Positions 36,780 through 48,970 of a DNA stretch of 64,000 nucleotides are shown here, in pieces (the first letter of the stretch is position 1; every line of letters starts with the position of its first letter). The notes beneath the pieces are model-generated. The model was not told the origin of the DNA. It saw only the letters and a program-made list of their open reading frames with translations, and searched no databases. The position numbers and the translations under genes are program-made. The stretch covers positions 1-64,000 of the forward strand of contig JABSRU010000026.1 of assembly GCA_013214965.1 (NCBI GenBank). The letters are read 5' to 3'. Origin of the DNA: Gammaproteobacteria bacterium (GTDB taxonomy: Bacteria > Pseudomonadota > Gammaproteobacteria > Enterobacterales > Psychrobiaceae).

Positions 36780-39092
36780 ATGACATTTTTCAAACGTCGT
36801 TTGCTGTCCACGACCATTTTTTCGATATTATCTACCTCTGCATTCGCTGGTGACAGCACCAATGGTCAATTTAATATTCCGACAATTTCTTCAGCAATTA
36901 CCGTCGATGCAACGCTTGATGAAGCCGCTTGGCAATCGGCCACAAAAATATCGGTTAACATCGAAATGTCACCGGGCGACAACATTACTGCGCCAGTCAC
37001 CACCACCGCTTATATTATGGCTGACGCCGACACGCTTTATGTCGCTTTTAAAGCCTTAGATCCCAACCCAGATCAAATTAGGGCCTATTTTAGGGAACGT
37101 GACCAAATATGGAATGATGATGTCGTGGGGATAAAAATAGATCCTTATAATGATGGTAATAAGGCCTATCAGTTTTTTGTTAACCCGCTAGGTGTTCAAT
37201 CCGATGCGATTGAAAATGAATTAATTGGCCGTGAATCAACCGCTTGGAATGTCATTTGGGATGCCGAAGCAAAAATTACCGATCAGGGCTATATTGTCGA
37301 AATGGCCATTCCATTGCGCGTGCTCAATTTTGAGCAAAAAGCAGGTCTTCAAGATTGGGGCATTGAATTAGTGCGTTTTTATCCTCGCGATATTAAGCAT
37401 CGAATCTCTAATTCTAATCGTTCTCGTGAACGTTCATGCACCCTCTGCCAAATGACGGTTGCTCACGGCTTAGAAGGCATTAAAGCGACTTCTCAAGTGC
37501 AAGTGGTTCCAACGTTAACCGCTGGCCGCTCACAAACTCGTGATGTGGAAGCTGGCATGGATTGGCAATCAGATAGTAATTCAGATGTCGGATTAGATCT
37601 TAAATGGGCAATTAGCCCAGATGTTTCATTATACGCCACCATTAATCCTGACTTTTCGCAAATCGAAGCCGATTCGGGACAATTAAATGTGAACAACAGT
37701 TTTTCGTTGTTCAACGAAGAACGTCGTGGTTTCTTTCTCGATGATGCCGATTTTTTTGAAGTGCCTTTTCAAAACTTATTTTATACCCGCAATGTTGTTG
37801 CCCCGAAAGCTGGCGTCAAGCTCGCCGGTCGACAAGGTAAACATAGCTTCGCCCTCTTCGGTGGCCAAGATAAAGAAACCTTGTTTGTCTTACCTGGTAA
37901 TTTAGCTTCAACGGTAATTAATCTAGATCAAGAAGGCACCAGTGGCGCGTTTCGCTACCGTTTTGATGCCAGCAGTAACTTGTCAATTGGCGGTTTGACT
38001 ACCATTAGGCAATCAAGTGGCTATCATAATTATGTCGGAGGCATTGACGTTAAATATCAACCAACCGATTATGATACGATTAAAGCGATGATGGTGACAT
38101 CAAACACTCAATATCCTGATGATTTTGTCACTAATCAAGGTTTAAGTGGCGAATTGGCGCTTCGCGCTGCATCAACCGATAGTTTTACTGGTTATTCCTA
38201 CGATTTTTACTATCAGCACAGTCGACGTGATTGGAATGCGAATATTAGTTATCGCAAAAAATCGGCGGGTTACCGTGCCGATCTCGGTTTTATCACTCAA
38301 GTGGACAGTGATAAATTAGTGATAGGTGGCGAAAAAATTTGGTATCTTGATAATAACTGGTTTAATAAAGTCCGTTTCGGCGGAGATTGGGATCAATCAA
38401 AGACCAATGATGGCGATTTGATCGAAAGAGAAAAAGAGATTTATGTTAAATTAAATGGCGAATATCAAAGTTTTGTCAGACTATCAGCCTATACTCGTCA
38501 ACACGTTGGTTTACGAGCCAGTGTTTATGACGACACATTATCCAACACCCTCGCAATTACCGGTAATAGTAAAATGTTCACAGAGAAAGGTCTGTGGATG
38601 TGGTCAGAAGCAACCCCTATGGCCGGTGTTACCGTTAGGTTATTTGCAGAAAGTGGCGAAACGATTGATTTATCAAATAACGCAGTGGCTGATTTGGTCA
38701 AAATTAGACCCGAGTTCGATTGGAACATTACCGATCATCTGCTCTTTAAATTTACCCACCGTTATCGCACGTTAGATTCTGCGACCGGACAGATATTTAA
38801 AGCAAATCTCACTGATATTCGGCTAACCTATCAATTTAATATCCGCAGCTCATTGCGCTTTAGTGCCGTTAATTTAGATATTGAACGAGATCCGAGTCAA
38901 TACCTCTACTCCAATGTTGATAACACCAAAAAATCACTGGGAACTCAATTACTCTATTCTTATAAAGTTAATCCGCAAACCTTGTTTTACCTCGGTTACA
39001 GTGATCATGGTTATCAAAACGATGACTTAGACAAAATACACAAAGATCAACGCAGCGTATTTGCGAAGTTCAGTTACGCCTGGCTTAATTGA
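36780..39092 (+). CDS. DUF5916 outer-membrane protein with N-terminal CBM9-like domain
   Basis: A 770-residue exported protein. A signal peptide ends at SAFA near residue 23. The N-terminal domain (about 30-225) is like family 9 carbohydrate-binding modules (VDATLDEAAWQSA, FYPRDIKHRIS). The rest is the DUF5916 region of amphipathic strands, probably an outer-membrane beta-barrel, with SLFNEERRGFFLDDADFF as the family hallmark. The ligand and function are unknown. I start at the ATG at 36780, with AGGA 7 bases before it. An upstream in-frame GTG at 36750 would spoil the signal peptide. Confidence 0.85.
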   Translation: MTFFKRRLLSTTIFSILSTSAFAGDSTNGQFNIPTISSAITVDATLDEAAWQSATKISVNIEMSPGDNITAPVTTTAYIMADADTLYVAFKALDPNPDQIRAYFRERDQIWNDDVVGIKIDPYNDGNKAYQFFVNPLGVQSDAIENELIGRESTAWNVIWDAEAKITDQGYIVEMAIPLRVLNFEQKAGLQDWGIELVRFYPRDIKHRISNSNRSRERSCTLCQMTVAHGLEGIKATSQVQVVPTLTAGRSQTRDVEAGMDWQSDSNSDVGLDLKWAISPDVSLYATINPDFSQIEADSGQLNVNNSFSLFNEERRGFFLDDADFFEVPFQNLFYTRNVVAPKAGVKLAGRQGKHSFALFGGQDKETLFVLPGNLASTVINLDQEGTSGAFRYRFDASSNLSIGGLTTIRQSSGYHNYVGGIDVKYQPTDYDTIKAMMVTSNTQYPDDFVTNQGLSGELALRAASTDSFTGYSYDFYYQHSRRDWNANISYRKKSAGYRADLGFITQVDSDKLVIGGEKIWYLDNNWFNKVRFGGDWDQSKTNDGDLIEREKEIYVKLNGEYQSFVRLSAYTRQHVGLRASVYDDTLSNTLAITGNSKMFTEKGLWMWSEATPMAGVTVRLFAESGETIDLSNNAVADLVKIRPEFDWNITDHLLFKFTHRYRTLDSATGQIFKANLTDIRLTYQFNIRSSLRFSAVNLDIERDPSQYLYSNVDNTKKSLGTQLLYSYKVNPQTLFYLGYSDHGYQNDDLDKIHKDQRSVFAKFSYAWLN

Positions 39093-39094
39093 CA

Positions 39095-39130
39095 TATAAA
39101 GGTCCTAACGCCACTCGTTGGGACCTTATA
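39095..39130. terminator. Bidirectional terminator between the DUF5916 gene and thiH
   Basis: AAGGTCCTAACG pairs with CGTTGGGACCTT around CCACT, with A/T-rich flanks on both sides. It begins 3 bases after one stop codon and overlaps none of the genes. Confidence 0.8.
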
Positions 39131-39131
39131 A

Positions 39132-40253
39132 TCACAGCCCCAGTTGCCAATCCTTCCAAATCACTTCATAACCTTTACTTTTTATCATGGTCGCGACCGC
39201 TAGCGGGCTACGAATATCGTCAATGCTAAATTGTTCGAGACTTTTATCGTCACTGGCATAGCCACCGGGTTGGGTTTTAGAACCTGCACTCATGCTGGTC
39301 ACGCCAAGGCTAAGCATATTGTCTCTAAACACCGCTGACTCACGGGTTGACAAGGAGAGTTCAACTTGATTGTTGAACAGGCGATAAGCACAAATCAATT
39401 GCACCAATTGCCGCTCTGACATCGGAGAGTTAACCTCTGCCCCGCCTTCGCAAGGTCTTAGCCGAGGAAACGACAATGAAAACTTCATTTTCCAATATTT
39501 TCGTTCCAAAAATTGCAGTTGCATCGCCACATGATAGGCATCGCTGCGCCAATCTTCTAGCCCAAGTAGACAGCCAATGCCCACTTTAGTTATCCCTGCG
39601 TCACCGACACGCTCTGGCGTTGCTAAGCGAAAGTCAAAGTCTGCTTTACGCCCTTTTAAATGGTATTTCGCGTATTTTCCTCGATGATAGGTCTCTTGAT
39701 ACACTAAAATCGACTCAACGCCCCATTGACGCAACTGAATATACTCATCGGTTGTTAAGGGCTGAACTTCCATTGAAATATGGCTAAAATACTGTTTAAG
39801 CACTTTTATCGCTTGTTCAAAATAGGCTAACCCGACTTTACGCTCCGACTCGCCGGTCACGATCAAAATATGATCAAACCCTAAGGCTTTAATTGCAATC
39901 GCTTCTTTAGCCACCTGATCCATATCTAAGGTGGTGCGACGGATTTTATTTTCCATACTAAAACCACAATAAGTACAAATATTCGAACACATATTCGACA
40001 AATATAGTGGCACAAACATTTGAATGGTTTTACCAAATCGTTGCTGAGTTAATTGCTGACTCAATGCCGCCATGTGCTCTAAATAAGGCTCCGCCGCCGG
40101 TGATATCAGCGCTTTGAAATGTTCTAACGATAACGCTTTACCCGCTTTTGACTGATTGATTGCTGCCACTACCGCTGCTTCATCGCACTGATAAATGCTG
40201 TCTTTGCGGGCATACCAGCTTTGACTATCGAGTTGCTGTTGAAAAATTGCCAT
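39132..40253 (-). CDS. thiH: 2-iminoacetate synthase ThiH (radical SAM)
   Basis: A 373-residue radical SAM enzyme that cleaves tyrosine to dehydroglycine (2-iminoacetate) and p-cresol, for the thiazole ring of thiamine. The cluster-binding cysteines are C89, C93 and C96 in CSNICTYCGF. The GESERKVG and FPRLRPCEGG motifs follow the family. The presence of ThiH rather than the oxidase ThiO shows the tyrosine-based, anaerobic-type route. Last gene of the thi operon, 19 bases after thiG, and followed by a terminator. Confidence 0.96.
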   Translation of the reverse strand: MAIFQQQLDSQSWYARKDSIYQCDEAAVVAAINQSKAGKALSLEHFKALISPAAEPYLEHMAALSQQLTQQRFGKTIQMFVPLYLSNMCSNICTYCGFSMENKIRRTTLDMDQVAKEAIAIKALGFDHILIVTGESERKVGLAYFEQAIKVLKQYFSHISMEVQPLTTDEYIQLRQWGVESILVYQETYHRGKYAKYHLKGRKADFDFRLATPERVGDAGITKVGIGCLLGLEDWRSDAYHVAMQLQFLERKYWKMKFSLSFPRLRPCEGGAEVNSPMSERQLVQLICAYRLFNNQVELSLSTRESAVFRDNMLSLGVTSMSAGSKTQPGGYASDDKSLEQFSIDDIRSPLAVATMIKSKGYEVIWKDWQLGL

Positions 40254-40272
40254 GCTATTGATCCAAAAAATA

Positions 40273-41052
40273 TTAATCCAAAAATGCGGTTAACGGGCTG
40301 GTCGCAATCGCCTGACTATTAACACTGCCTAAGCCCGCTAAATAAGCTTGCCGACCGGCTTGAACCGCAAGCGCGAATGCACGGCTCATGGCGACTGGAT
40401 CTGGTGACACCGCCATTGCAGTATTGACTAACACAGCATCGGCACCCATTTCCATTGCAAGCGCCGCATGTGATGGCGCGCCGATGCCCGCATCAACAAT
40501 CACTGGCACCGTGGCTTGTTCAATAATAATTTCTAAAAAATCACGACTCACTAGCCCTTTGTTGCTACCAATCGGTGCTCCTAATGGCATCACCGCGGCG
40601 CAACCGACTTGTTCTAGGCGCTTGGCTAACACGGGATCGGCATGAATATAGGGTAAAACGATAAAGCCGTCTTGGCATAATTGCTCGGCCGCTATTAATG
40701 TTTCAATCGGATCTGGCATTAAGTATTTTGGATCAGGGTGTATTTCTAATTTTATCCAATTGGTTCCTAAAGCCTCACGGGTTAAGTGAGCAGCGAAAAT
40801 CGCATCGTTGGCCGTTTTTGCGCCGGAGGTATTAGGCAGCAGTTTGAAATTGTTGGCCAGCAGTGGTGCTAAAATATCATCGTCTTGATTAACGGTATCA
40901 ATCCGTTTTAATGCCATCGTGACCAATTGAGATTGAGAGGCTACTAATGCAGCCATCATCGTTACTTGATCGCTAAATTTACCGGTTCCCGTAAACAGTC
41001 GAGAGTTAAACCCATGACCGGCTATGATTAACTTATCTTGTTGATTATCCAC
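40273..41052 (-). CDS. thiG: Thiazole synthase
   Basis: A TIM-barrel enzyme of 259 residues that joins 1-deoxyxylulose 5-phosphate, the ThiS thiocarboxylate sulfur and dehydroglycine into the thiazole phosphate. [30 protein letters not shown] and [15 protein letters not shown] are typical. The frame is open to a TTG at 41067, but I favour the GTG at 41052. GGAG lies 9 bases before it, and the family begins near there. It then overlaps the thiS stop by 8 bases, implying coupled translation of the two partners. Confidence 0.93.
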   Translation of the reverse strand: MDNQQDKLIIAGHGFNSRLFTGTGKFSDQVTMMAALVASQSQLVTMALKRIDTVNQDDDILAPLLANNFKLLPNTSGAKTANDAIFAAHLTREALGTNWIKLEIHPDPKYLMPDPIETLIAAEQLCQDGFIVLPYIHADPVLAKRLEQVGCAAVMPLGAPIGSNKGLVSRDFLEIIIEQATVPVIVDAGIGAPSHAALAMEMGADAVLVNTAMAVSPDPVAMSRAFALAVQAGRQAYLAGLGSVNSQAIATSPLTAFLD

Positions 41053-41251
41053 CAGCAATTGCTCCAAAAATATTTATATTGTCATTGTCACACAGCAGGT
41101 GTTCAGACCATTTTTCTTTGGTAATGATATGATTATTGACCGCAACGGCAATATCATCACCGCTTGCAATGGTGGTCACTAACGTCGCTAATGTTGTTTT
41201 GCCATCTTCAATCTCGATGGTTTGTTGCTGATTTACTAACACGCTACTCAT
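41045..41251 (-). CDS. thiS: Sulfur carrier protein ThiS
   Basis: A 68-residue ubiquitin-like sulfur carrier. The C-terminal Gly-Gly (GAIAGG) is adenylated by ThiF and converted to a thiocarboxylate, which donates sulfur to thiazole synthase. The N-terminus is slightly longer than usual. It lies 3 bases after thiF and overlaps thiG, so the three interacting proteins are encoded as one block. Confidence 0.95.
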   Translation of the reverse strand: MSSVLVNQQQTIEIEDGKTTLATLVTTIASGDDIAVAVNNHIITKEKWSEHLLCDNDNINIFGAIAGG

Positions 41252-41254
41252 GTC

Positions 41255-42034
41255 TTATTCTCCTGCCACTGTATGACAAACACTACACTGGGCATTTTTA
41301 CTGCGTTGTAGTAGTTTGATCCCTAAGGTATCGCCATCAATAAGCGCAATCTGATCACTTAGCTGACAGTGTTGCCTAGTTAAATACGCCAGCGCTTGGC
41401 TCGCCTGAAAAGCACCAATAACGCCAACCATCGGTCCAATCACCCCAATAGTGTTGCAATTACCTTCGCTAGCTTGGTCCTGACTAAACAAACAACGATA
41501 ACAACCAGCAGCAGGCTGCCTTGGATCAACTAACAACAACTGACCTTGCCACTTGGTCACGGAACCACTTAGTAAAGGAATTCTGTTCACCACGCAATGA
41601 CGATTAAGTAACTGTCTGATTTCGAAATTATCGGTGCAATCAATCACTAAATCGCAGGGGGGGATCAAATGTTGAATATTATCAGCGGTGATATAACCAT
41701 GAAAACCAACAACCTCAACATGATCGTTTTGTGATCGTAACCGCTCCGCTAATTCATAGGCTTTGGAGTTTTCAATTGAATCAATATCAAACGCAATTTG
41801 ACGCGGCAAATTAGACAACTCAACTTCATCGCCATCAACAATAGCAACATAACCAACACCGGCACCCACTAAATAACTAGCAGCGATATTGCCAAGTCCA
41901 CCAGCACCCACGATAATTACCGAAAGTTTCTTTAGTGAAATTTGAGTAGACTCACCCCATTGCTCAATCATAATTTGCCGTGAATAACGGATGTATTCGT
42001 CGCTATTAAGAGATTCTTGCTTATCAGTTAACAT
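41255..42034 (-). CDS. thiF: Sulfur carrier adenylyltransferase ThiF
   Basis: A 259-residue E1-like enzyme that adenylates the ThiS C-terminus. [11 protein letters not shown] opens the fold, and the nucleotide motif [20 protein letters not shown] is near residue 42. [17 protein letters not shown] is the catalytic region, and two CxxC pairs (CYRC and CSVC) form the zinc site. The start overlaps the end of thiDE by 7 bases. MoeB is the main alternative, excluded by the operon context. Confidence 0.95.
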   Translation of the reverse strand: MLTDKQESLNSDEYIRYSRQIMIEQWGESTQISLKKLSVIIVGAGGLGNIAASYLVGAGVGYVAIVDGDEVELSNLPRQIAFDIDSIENSKAYELAERLRSQNDHVEVVGFHGYITADNIQHLIPPCDLVIDCTDNFEIRQLLNRHCVVNRIPLLSGSVTKWQGQLLLVDPRQPAAGCYRCLFSQDQASEGNCNTIGVIGPMVGVIGAFQASQALAYLTRQHCQLSDQIALIDGDTLGIKLLQRSKNAQCSVCHTVAGE

Positions 42035-43566
42035 AACGTCCCTCCGTCACCCACTTGTTGCAGTAACTGAGCTACCGTTTGTTCAACATCACTGGCATTG
42101 GTTATCGCGGTCACTAACGCAATACTACCAATGTCTGTTGCAACAATACTCGGCACACGGGCAGCACTAATGCCACCAATAGCCACTAAGGCACGCCGAT
42201 GTTTAAACAATTTAACTTGCTGAGCTAAGTTTTCGATCCCTTGCGGCGTGGAAGGCATCGTTTTAGTGGTCGTTGCGTAAATATGACCTAAGGCAATATA
42301 ACTGGGTTGGAGTTGATCAGCGACCACGGCTTCAAATAAACCGTGAGTACTTAAACCAAGGCGTAAACCAGCCGATTTAATCGCACTCAAATCGGCGAGT
42401 TGCAGATCTTCTTGACCTAAGTGAACACCATAAGCGTGATGTTTAATCGCGAGTTGCCAATAATCATTAATATAGACTCGGGCTTGATATTGTTGACCCA
42501 AGGCAATGGCCGTGATGATTTCCGGTTCAACTTGATGCTCGGATAAATCCTTAGCCCGCAGTTGAATGGTTTTCACGCCTAGCTTAAGCAAGCGCTCTAA
42601 CCAAGCAACACCATCAACCACTGGATACAAACCCAGTGGTTTTTTATATTGAGTAAAAGGCTGACCTTGAACGGCTTTTTGGGCTAATAAATACTCATTT
42701 AGGGTCAAAATGGTCGGTAAGTATTCAAAACTAACCGCTGAGGTCATTGCCGTTAAGCCACCATGACTATTACCAAGCGGCTGAGATTGAGCAATCGCAT
42801 AATTAATCATCGCTTTACTTATGATTAAAGCATCACAAACCGTTTGACCTAGTGCTAGATGACTCGAAATTAGACTGGCCATCGCACAACCGGTACCACG
42901 AATATTGGCATTATCAAGCATCGGAGATTGCATCACAAAACTTGCCACTGGTTCCCGACCTAGACTAGAGCCTTCAGGTGAAACATAGCAATCGGCCGCA
43001 TTTTGATCTGTTAAGTGGCCACCTTTAAGCAATACTTTAATGCCATAATCACGACTTAACTTGGTCGCTAGCGTTATAAAATCTTGCTTAGTGCTTAACG
43101 GTTGTCCCGCCAAATAGCTTGCTTCCATGACATTAGGCGTTAACAAATCAATTAACGGCAATAACTCACGCTTAATGAGACTTAGCATCGCTTGATCAAC
43201 CAACTGATGTTCACTACTGGTTAACAGCACCGGATCATAAACCACCAGCATTGCAGGCAGTTGAAGTTTTAAGGCTTGAAGTTGCCCAACTAGCCAAGTC
43301 ACTTGTTCGCCAGAGGCTAATAAACCAATCTTTATCACCTTAGGCTGAGTCTGCTCGATTAACGCATGCCATTGCGCTTGCAGTGAATCAACCTTCATTG
43401 GGTTCAATTGATAAAATAGATGACTGTTTTGAGCCGTCACCGCCGTAATGATGGTGGTGCAATGCACATTGCAGGCATTGGCCGCACGGGAATCGGTCAT
43501 GATCCCCGCCACGCCCAATGGATCAACACCGCCGATAGCCCAAATAACTGGCATCGATGATTTCAT
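42028..43566 (-). CDS. thiDE: Bifunctional HMP(-P) kinase / thiamine-phosphate synthase (ThiD-ThiE fusion)
   Basis: A 512-residue fusion. Residues 1-275 are ThiD, which phosphorylates hydroxymethylpyrimidine and its monophosphate ([43 protein letters not shown]). Residues about 305-505 are ThiE, which couples the pyrimidine and thiazole halves ([43 protein letters not shown]). The N-terminal glycine motif reads [10 protein letters not shown] where E. coli ThiD has GSDPSGGAGI, a mild divergence. Such fusions occur in several Alteromonadales. The gene abuts thiC and overlaps thiF, so expression is coupled. Confidence 0.95.
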   Translation of the reverse strand: MKSSMPVIWAIGGVDPLGVAGIMTDSRAANACNVHCTTIITAVTAQNSHLFYQLNPMKVDSLQAQWHALIEQTQPKVIKIGLLASGEQVTWLVGQLQALKLQLPAMLVVYDPVLLTSSEHQLVDQAMLSLIKRELLPLIDLLTPNVMEASYLAGQPLSTKQDFITLATKLSRDYGIKVLLKGGHLTDQNAADCYVSPEGSSLGREPVASFVMQSPMLDNANIRGTGCAMASLISSHLALGQTVCDALIISKAMINYAIAQSQPLGNSHGGLTAMTSAVSFEYLPTILTLNEYLLAQKAVQGQPFTQYKKPLGLYPVVDGVAWLERLLKLGVKTIQLRAKDLSEHQVEPEIITAIALGQQYQARVYINDYWQLAIKHHAYGVHLGQEDLQLADLSAIKSAGLRLGLSTHGLFEAVVADQLQPSYIALGHIYATTTKTMPSTPQGIENLAQQVKLFKHRRALVAIGGISAARVPSIVATDIGSIALVTAITNASDVEQTVAQLLQQVGDGGTLC

Positions 43567-45522
<1,956 letters not shown>

Positions 45523-45611
45523 TCAGAGAGGCGGCAAGAGAATGGCGTTACTATATTGATCAAAATAATGGCGAAAAAAATTCGTCAGCGATCCTAAAAA
45601 ATAGTAATCCC

Positions 45612-45696
45612 TCTTGTTTCCCTTCGCAGGTATTAGCCTGATCAGGTTCTACGGATCCCGCAATATGCGGTCTCAGCCAGTGGCACTCCGACAAGA
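45612..45696 (-). ncRNA. TPP riboswitch (THI box) of the thiC operon
   Basis: On the minus strand the classic THI-box pieces occur in order: GGAGTGCC, CTGAGA, a short stem, then GAACCTGATCAGGCTAATACC and GCGAAGGGAA (written here in parts of the motif). The P1 helix TCTTGT/ACAAGA closes it exactly at the given ends. Binding of thiamine pyrophosphate should lower thiC expression. The region from the aptamer to the thiC start (about 115 bases) is long enough for an expression platform, but I see no clear intrinsic terminator there, so control of translation start or Rho-dependent termination is possible. Confidence 0.95.
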
Positions 45697-45732
45697 TATC
45701 AAATGTGGCAACACCACATCTGAATTGTGTGA

Positions 45733-45762
45733 AGTATAAGGCGAAGTTGATAAAAATTACAA
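45733..45762 (-). promoter_or_regulatory. Promoter of the thi operon
   Basis: On the minus strand a -35 TTGTAA (45757-45762) and a -10 TATACT (45733-45738) are 18 bases apart. A transcript starting near 45725 would include a small hairpin ATGTGG/CCACAT and then the riboswitch. Confidence 0.6.
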
Positions 45763-45824
45763 GGTCAAAATAAAAACTCATGCTAATATCTCACTAATTA
45801 TTCAGTTCGAAGATGATATAAAAA

Positions 45825-47051
45825 ATGGAATTTCACTTTAAATCAATCATTTTTAGCGCATTTATTTCAATAAATTGTTTCGCACAAGCTCAACCCAATC
45901 AAGAGCAACCGACTGACATCACCCTATTAATTTCAATTGATGGTTTTCGTCATGACTATTTGGACAAATACCGCCCCCCAGAACTACTCACCATTGCTAA
46001 TGAAGGCTTAAGAGTCAGTAAATTATTACCGATATACCCGAGTAAAACATTTCCAAATCATTTGAGTATTATTACTGGGAAATATGCGGCTAATCATGGC
46101 ATTGTCCATAATGAATTTTACAGTAAAGCCAAAGGTAAAGTTTACAAAAAAGGCAGTGCTGCCAAGGATCCTTCTTGGATCAATGGTCTGCCTTTATGGT
46201 TATTAGCACAAGAGCAAGGGGTGCGAAGTGCGGTGGTATTTTGGCCTGAAGCTAATGCCAAATTATCAATTGATTTACCTCAGGATATTATCAAATGGCA
46301 CCGAGGCGTTAGTGATAAAGAATTGATCGATAAGCTGATTAATTTACTTGAACGTGCCCCACAAAAACGCCCTCAATTCATCGCCACCTACTTATCATCC
46401 GTTGATATGGCTGGGCATGCATTTGGACCAAATTCGAAAAAATTAGCGCAAGCAGTGAGCTATATTGATGATCAAATAGCACGTTTACGCCGGCAAATTA
46501 AGCGCTTAAACCTTCAGGTTAATTTGGTGATTGTTTCCGATCATGGCATGAGTGATCTTAGTGATGCAAAAAAAATAATTTGGTCTGATTTAATTAATCC
46601 TAATGAGCAAGTCGTCGTGATTAACGCTGGTACTCAATTAATGATCAGTGGTAAACAGCATGTCAATGCCCAAGCAGAATTAACACGGCTAAAAACACAA
46701 TTACAACATCAAGCCAATGGACGATATCAAGTGCTTGAACCTAACCAATTAGCAGAATTATCCTATGTCGGGCCCAATGTAGCCGATATTATCTGTGAAG
46801 TGCTACCGCCTTATATTTTTACCGACGGCATGTTCTCAATATTAAGTAATGGTAACCATGGTTGGAATGTTAATAACAACCCAGACATGGCCGGCTTTAT
46901 GGTAGCATCAGGTCCAAACTTTACGGCAAACAGCGTGATTAGCGCGACCGAAAACATCAATGTTTATCCGCTGATAGCGACATTGCTAAAACTTACAATA
47001 AAACATAAAATCGATGGCAAACTAACAGTTTTTGCGCCACATCTCGATTAA
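45825..47051 (+). CDS. Secreted nucleotide pyrophosphatase/phosphodiesterase-like enzyme
   Basis: A 408-residue exported enzyme of the alkaline-phosphatase superfamily, NPP branch. A signal peptide ends near residue 22 (NCFAQAQ). ISIDGFRHDY carries the first metal aspartate, YPSKTFPNH carries the catalytic threonine T75, and VDMAGHAFGP and VIVSDHGMSD supply the other metal ligands. It should hydrolyse phosphodiester or pyrophosphate bonds in nucleotides or related compounds outside the cytoplasm. The exact substrate is unknown. It is followed 35 bases later by ggt on the same strand. Confidence 0.9.
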   Translation: MEFHFKSIIFSAFISINCFAQAQPNQEQPTDITLLISIDGFRHDYLDKYRPPELLTIANEGLRVSKLLPIYPSKTFPNHLSIITGKYAANHGIVHNEFYSKAKGKVYKKGSAAKDPSWINGLPLWLLAQEQGVRSAVVFWPEANAKLSIDLPQDIIKWHRGVSDKELIDKLINLLERAPQKRPQFIATYLSSVDMAGHAFGPNSKKLAQAVSYIDDQIARLRRQIKRLNLQVNLVIVSDHGMSDLSDAKKIIWSDLINPNEQVVVINAGTQLMISGKQHVNAQAELTRLKTQLQHQANGRYQVLEPNQLAELSYVGPNVADIICEVLPPYIFTDGMFSILSNGNHGWNVNNNPDMAGFMVASGPNFTANSVISATENINVYPLIATLLKLTIKHKIDGKLTVFAPHLD

Positions 47052-47086
47052 GCTATTATTACACGCGACGAAAAATAGGAATTATT

Positions 47087-48841
47087 TTGTTTAATTTAAA
47101 AAAATTCAATCTTAAAGCTATTGCCCTTATCTCACTAAGTGCTTTGACGATCTCAGTTGCCTCAACTGCTGCAACCACCCAAAATAATCAACAAGCAATT
47201 TACAGCCACATGTCAATTCATCATCCGGTGTGGGCAAAAAATGGCATGGTATCATCTCAAGAAGCATTAGCGACTAATATTGGGGTGAGTATTCTAGCCC
47301 AAGGCGGCAACGCAGTCGATGCCGCCGTTGCAGTCGGTTATGCCTTAGCCGTTACCCTGCCCCGTGCTGGTAATATTGGCGGAGGTGGTTTTATGATGAT
47401 TTATTTAGCCGAACAGAAAAAAACTATCGCGCTAGATTATCGTGAAATGGCGCCACAACAAGCCCATCGAAATATGTTCCTTGATGATAATGGTAATGCT
47501 GATAAAAAGTTATCGCGCTACCACGGCCTAGCCGTTGGGATTCCTGGTACTGTGATGGGTCTTGAACTTGCCCGTGAAAAATATGGCACGATGAGTAGAC
47601 AACAAGTAATGACACCGGCGATTAAATTAGCCCGTAGCGGCATAACAGTTACTCCCGATTTAGCCAACTCATTAAATGCCATGAGTCAGCGATTGGGACA
47701 ATGGTCAAGTACTCAGGAAATATTCTATAAAAAAGATGGTACTAATTATCAAGTGGGTGAAACCTTGGTTCAAACCGAACTTGCTAATAGCCTAGAATTA
47801 ATTGCAAAGCAAGGCAATGCCGGCTTTTACAGTGGGGTCACCGCCACTAAAATTGCTCAGGCCGTTCAAGCTGCCGGTGGCGTGTTAACCGTTGAAGACT
47901 TTAAGCGTTACCGGGTGATAGAACGTCAACCTGTAATGGGCACCTATCGTGGATATACCATAGCATCAATGCCACCACCGTCATCAGGTGGTGTTCACAT
48001 TATTGAAATCCTCAATATGCTAGAGCAATACCCGATCAAAAGAATGGGCCATAACAGCAGTGATACCATTCATGTCATGGCAGAAGCAATGCGCCGAGCT
48101 TATGCCGATCGCAGTGAGTATTTAGGCGATCCAGATTTCAACAAAGTACCCGTTAAGGGCTTAACCGATAAAACCTATGCTAAAAAGCTGGCGGCAACTA
48201 TTGATATCAACAAAGCGAGTTTAAGTAGCGACATTGCTCCAGGTAAAGTCCTGCCTTACGAAAGCAATGAAACCACTCATTTTAGTATTGTCGATAAATT
48301 TGGTAATGCCGTTGCAAATACCTATACCTTAAACTTCAGTTATGGTTCTGGATTAGTCGCTAGCGGCACCGGCATTTTATTGAACAATGAAATGGATGAT
48401 TTTTCTGCTAAGCCTGGCACGCCCAATGGTTACGGCTTAATTGGCGGAGAAGCCAATTCTGTTCAACCGTTTAAACGACCATTAAGCTCAATGACGCCAA
48501 CAATAGTACTTAAAGACAACTTGCCTTACATTGTCACGGGTAGCCCCGGTGGTTCTCGGATTATTACCACGACATTACAAGTGGTCATGAATGTCATCGA
48601 CCATGATATGAACATTGCAGAAGCATCCGCAGCACCAAGAATGCATCATCAATGGTGGCCAGACTATATTCGTCTTGAACGTGGAATAAGCAAAGATACC
48701 ATCGACTTACTCAAGGCTAAAGGCCATAATGTTAGAGTAAAATCATCAATGGGCAGTACGCAAACCATCATGCTTAACGAAAATGGTTTTTATGGTGCGT
48801 CAGATCCAAGACGTCCGGCAGCGTTAAGTAAAGGCTTGTAA
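47087..48841 (+). CDS. ggt: Gamma-glutamyltranspeptidase
   Basis: A 584-residue periplasmic enzyme that cleaves the gamma-glutamyl bond of glutathione. The precursor cuts itself before the catalytic threonine, T396 in NETTHFSIVD. GNAVDAAVAVGYAL, GGGGFMMIY and LDYREMAP are in the large subunit. GTGILLNNEMDDFS and SPGGSRII are in the small subunit. A signal peptide ends around residue 30. Start is TTG with AGGA 7 bases before. It is followed by a terminator, so NPP-like and ggt form a two-gene unit for scavenging extracellular nucleotides and peptides, which is an inference. Confidence 0.96.
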   Translation: MFNLKKFNLKAIALISLSALTISVASTAATTQNNQQAIYSHMSIHHPVWAKNGMVSSQEALATNIGVSILAQGGNAVDAAVAVGYALAVTLPRAGNIGGGGFMMIYLAEQKKTIALDYREMAPQQAHRNMFLDDNGNADKKLSRYHGLAVGIPGTVMGLELAREKYGTMSRQQVMTPAIKLARSGITVTPDLANSLNAMSQRLGQWSSTQEIFYKKDGTNYQVGETLVQTELANSLELIAKQGNAGFYSGVTATKIAQAVQAAGGVLTVEDFKRYRVIERQPVMGTYRGYTIASMPPPSSGGVHIIEILNMLEQYPIKRMGHNSSDTIHVMAEAMRRAYADRSEYLGDPDFNKVPVKGLTDKTYAKKLAATIDINKASLSSDIAPGKVLPYESNETTHFSIVDKFGNAVANTYTLNFSYGSGLVASGTGILLNNEMDDFSAKPGTPNGYGLIGGEANSVQPFKRPLSSMTPTIVLKDNLPYIVTGSPGGSRIITTTLQVVMNVIDHDMNIAEASAAPRMHHQWWPDYIRLERGISKDTIDLLKAKGHNVRVKSSMGSTQTIMLNENGFYGASDPRRPAALSKGL

Positions 48842-48866
48842 GTTATTCGATAGATTTTATCCAATC

Positions 48867-48895
48867 AGGGCGGTTAGTAATAATCGTCCTTTTTC
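48867..48895 (+). terminator. Terminator after ggt
   Basis: AGGGCGGTTA pairs with TAATCGTCCT (with G-T pairs) around GTAA, followed by TTTTTC, 26 bases after the ggt stop. Confidence 0.8.
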
Positions 48896-48911
48896 TATCA
48901 TAAAATAAATA

Positions 48912-48942
48912 TTGACCATCCCCTTGATGGAAGCTTTATATT
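48912..48942 (+). promoter_or_regulatory. CueR-type copper-responsive promoter
   Basis: A -35 TTGACC (48912-48917) and a -10 TATATT (48937-48942) are separated by 19 bases, the long spacing typical of MerR-family promoters. Between them lies a dyad, ACCATCCC...ATGGAAGCT, that agrees with the CueR site of E. coli copA at 18 of 21 positions as I remember that site. Copper(I)-bound CueR would activate here. No cueR gene is in the window, so it must act from elsewhere. Confidence 0.85.
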
Positions 48943-48970
48943 GAGAACTCTTCTTTATTTGGTTGCTATC

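Noticed and set aside
48941-48970. TTG start for the first copper-operon gene
   Set aside because: The codon lies inside the -10 element of the CueR-type promoter, so it is not transcribed.
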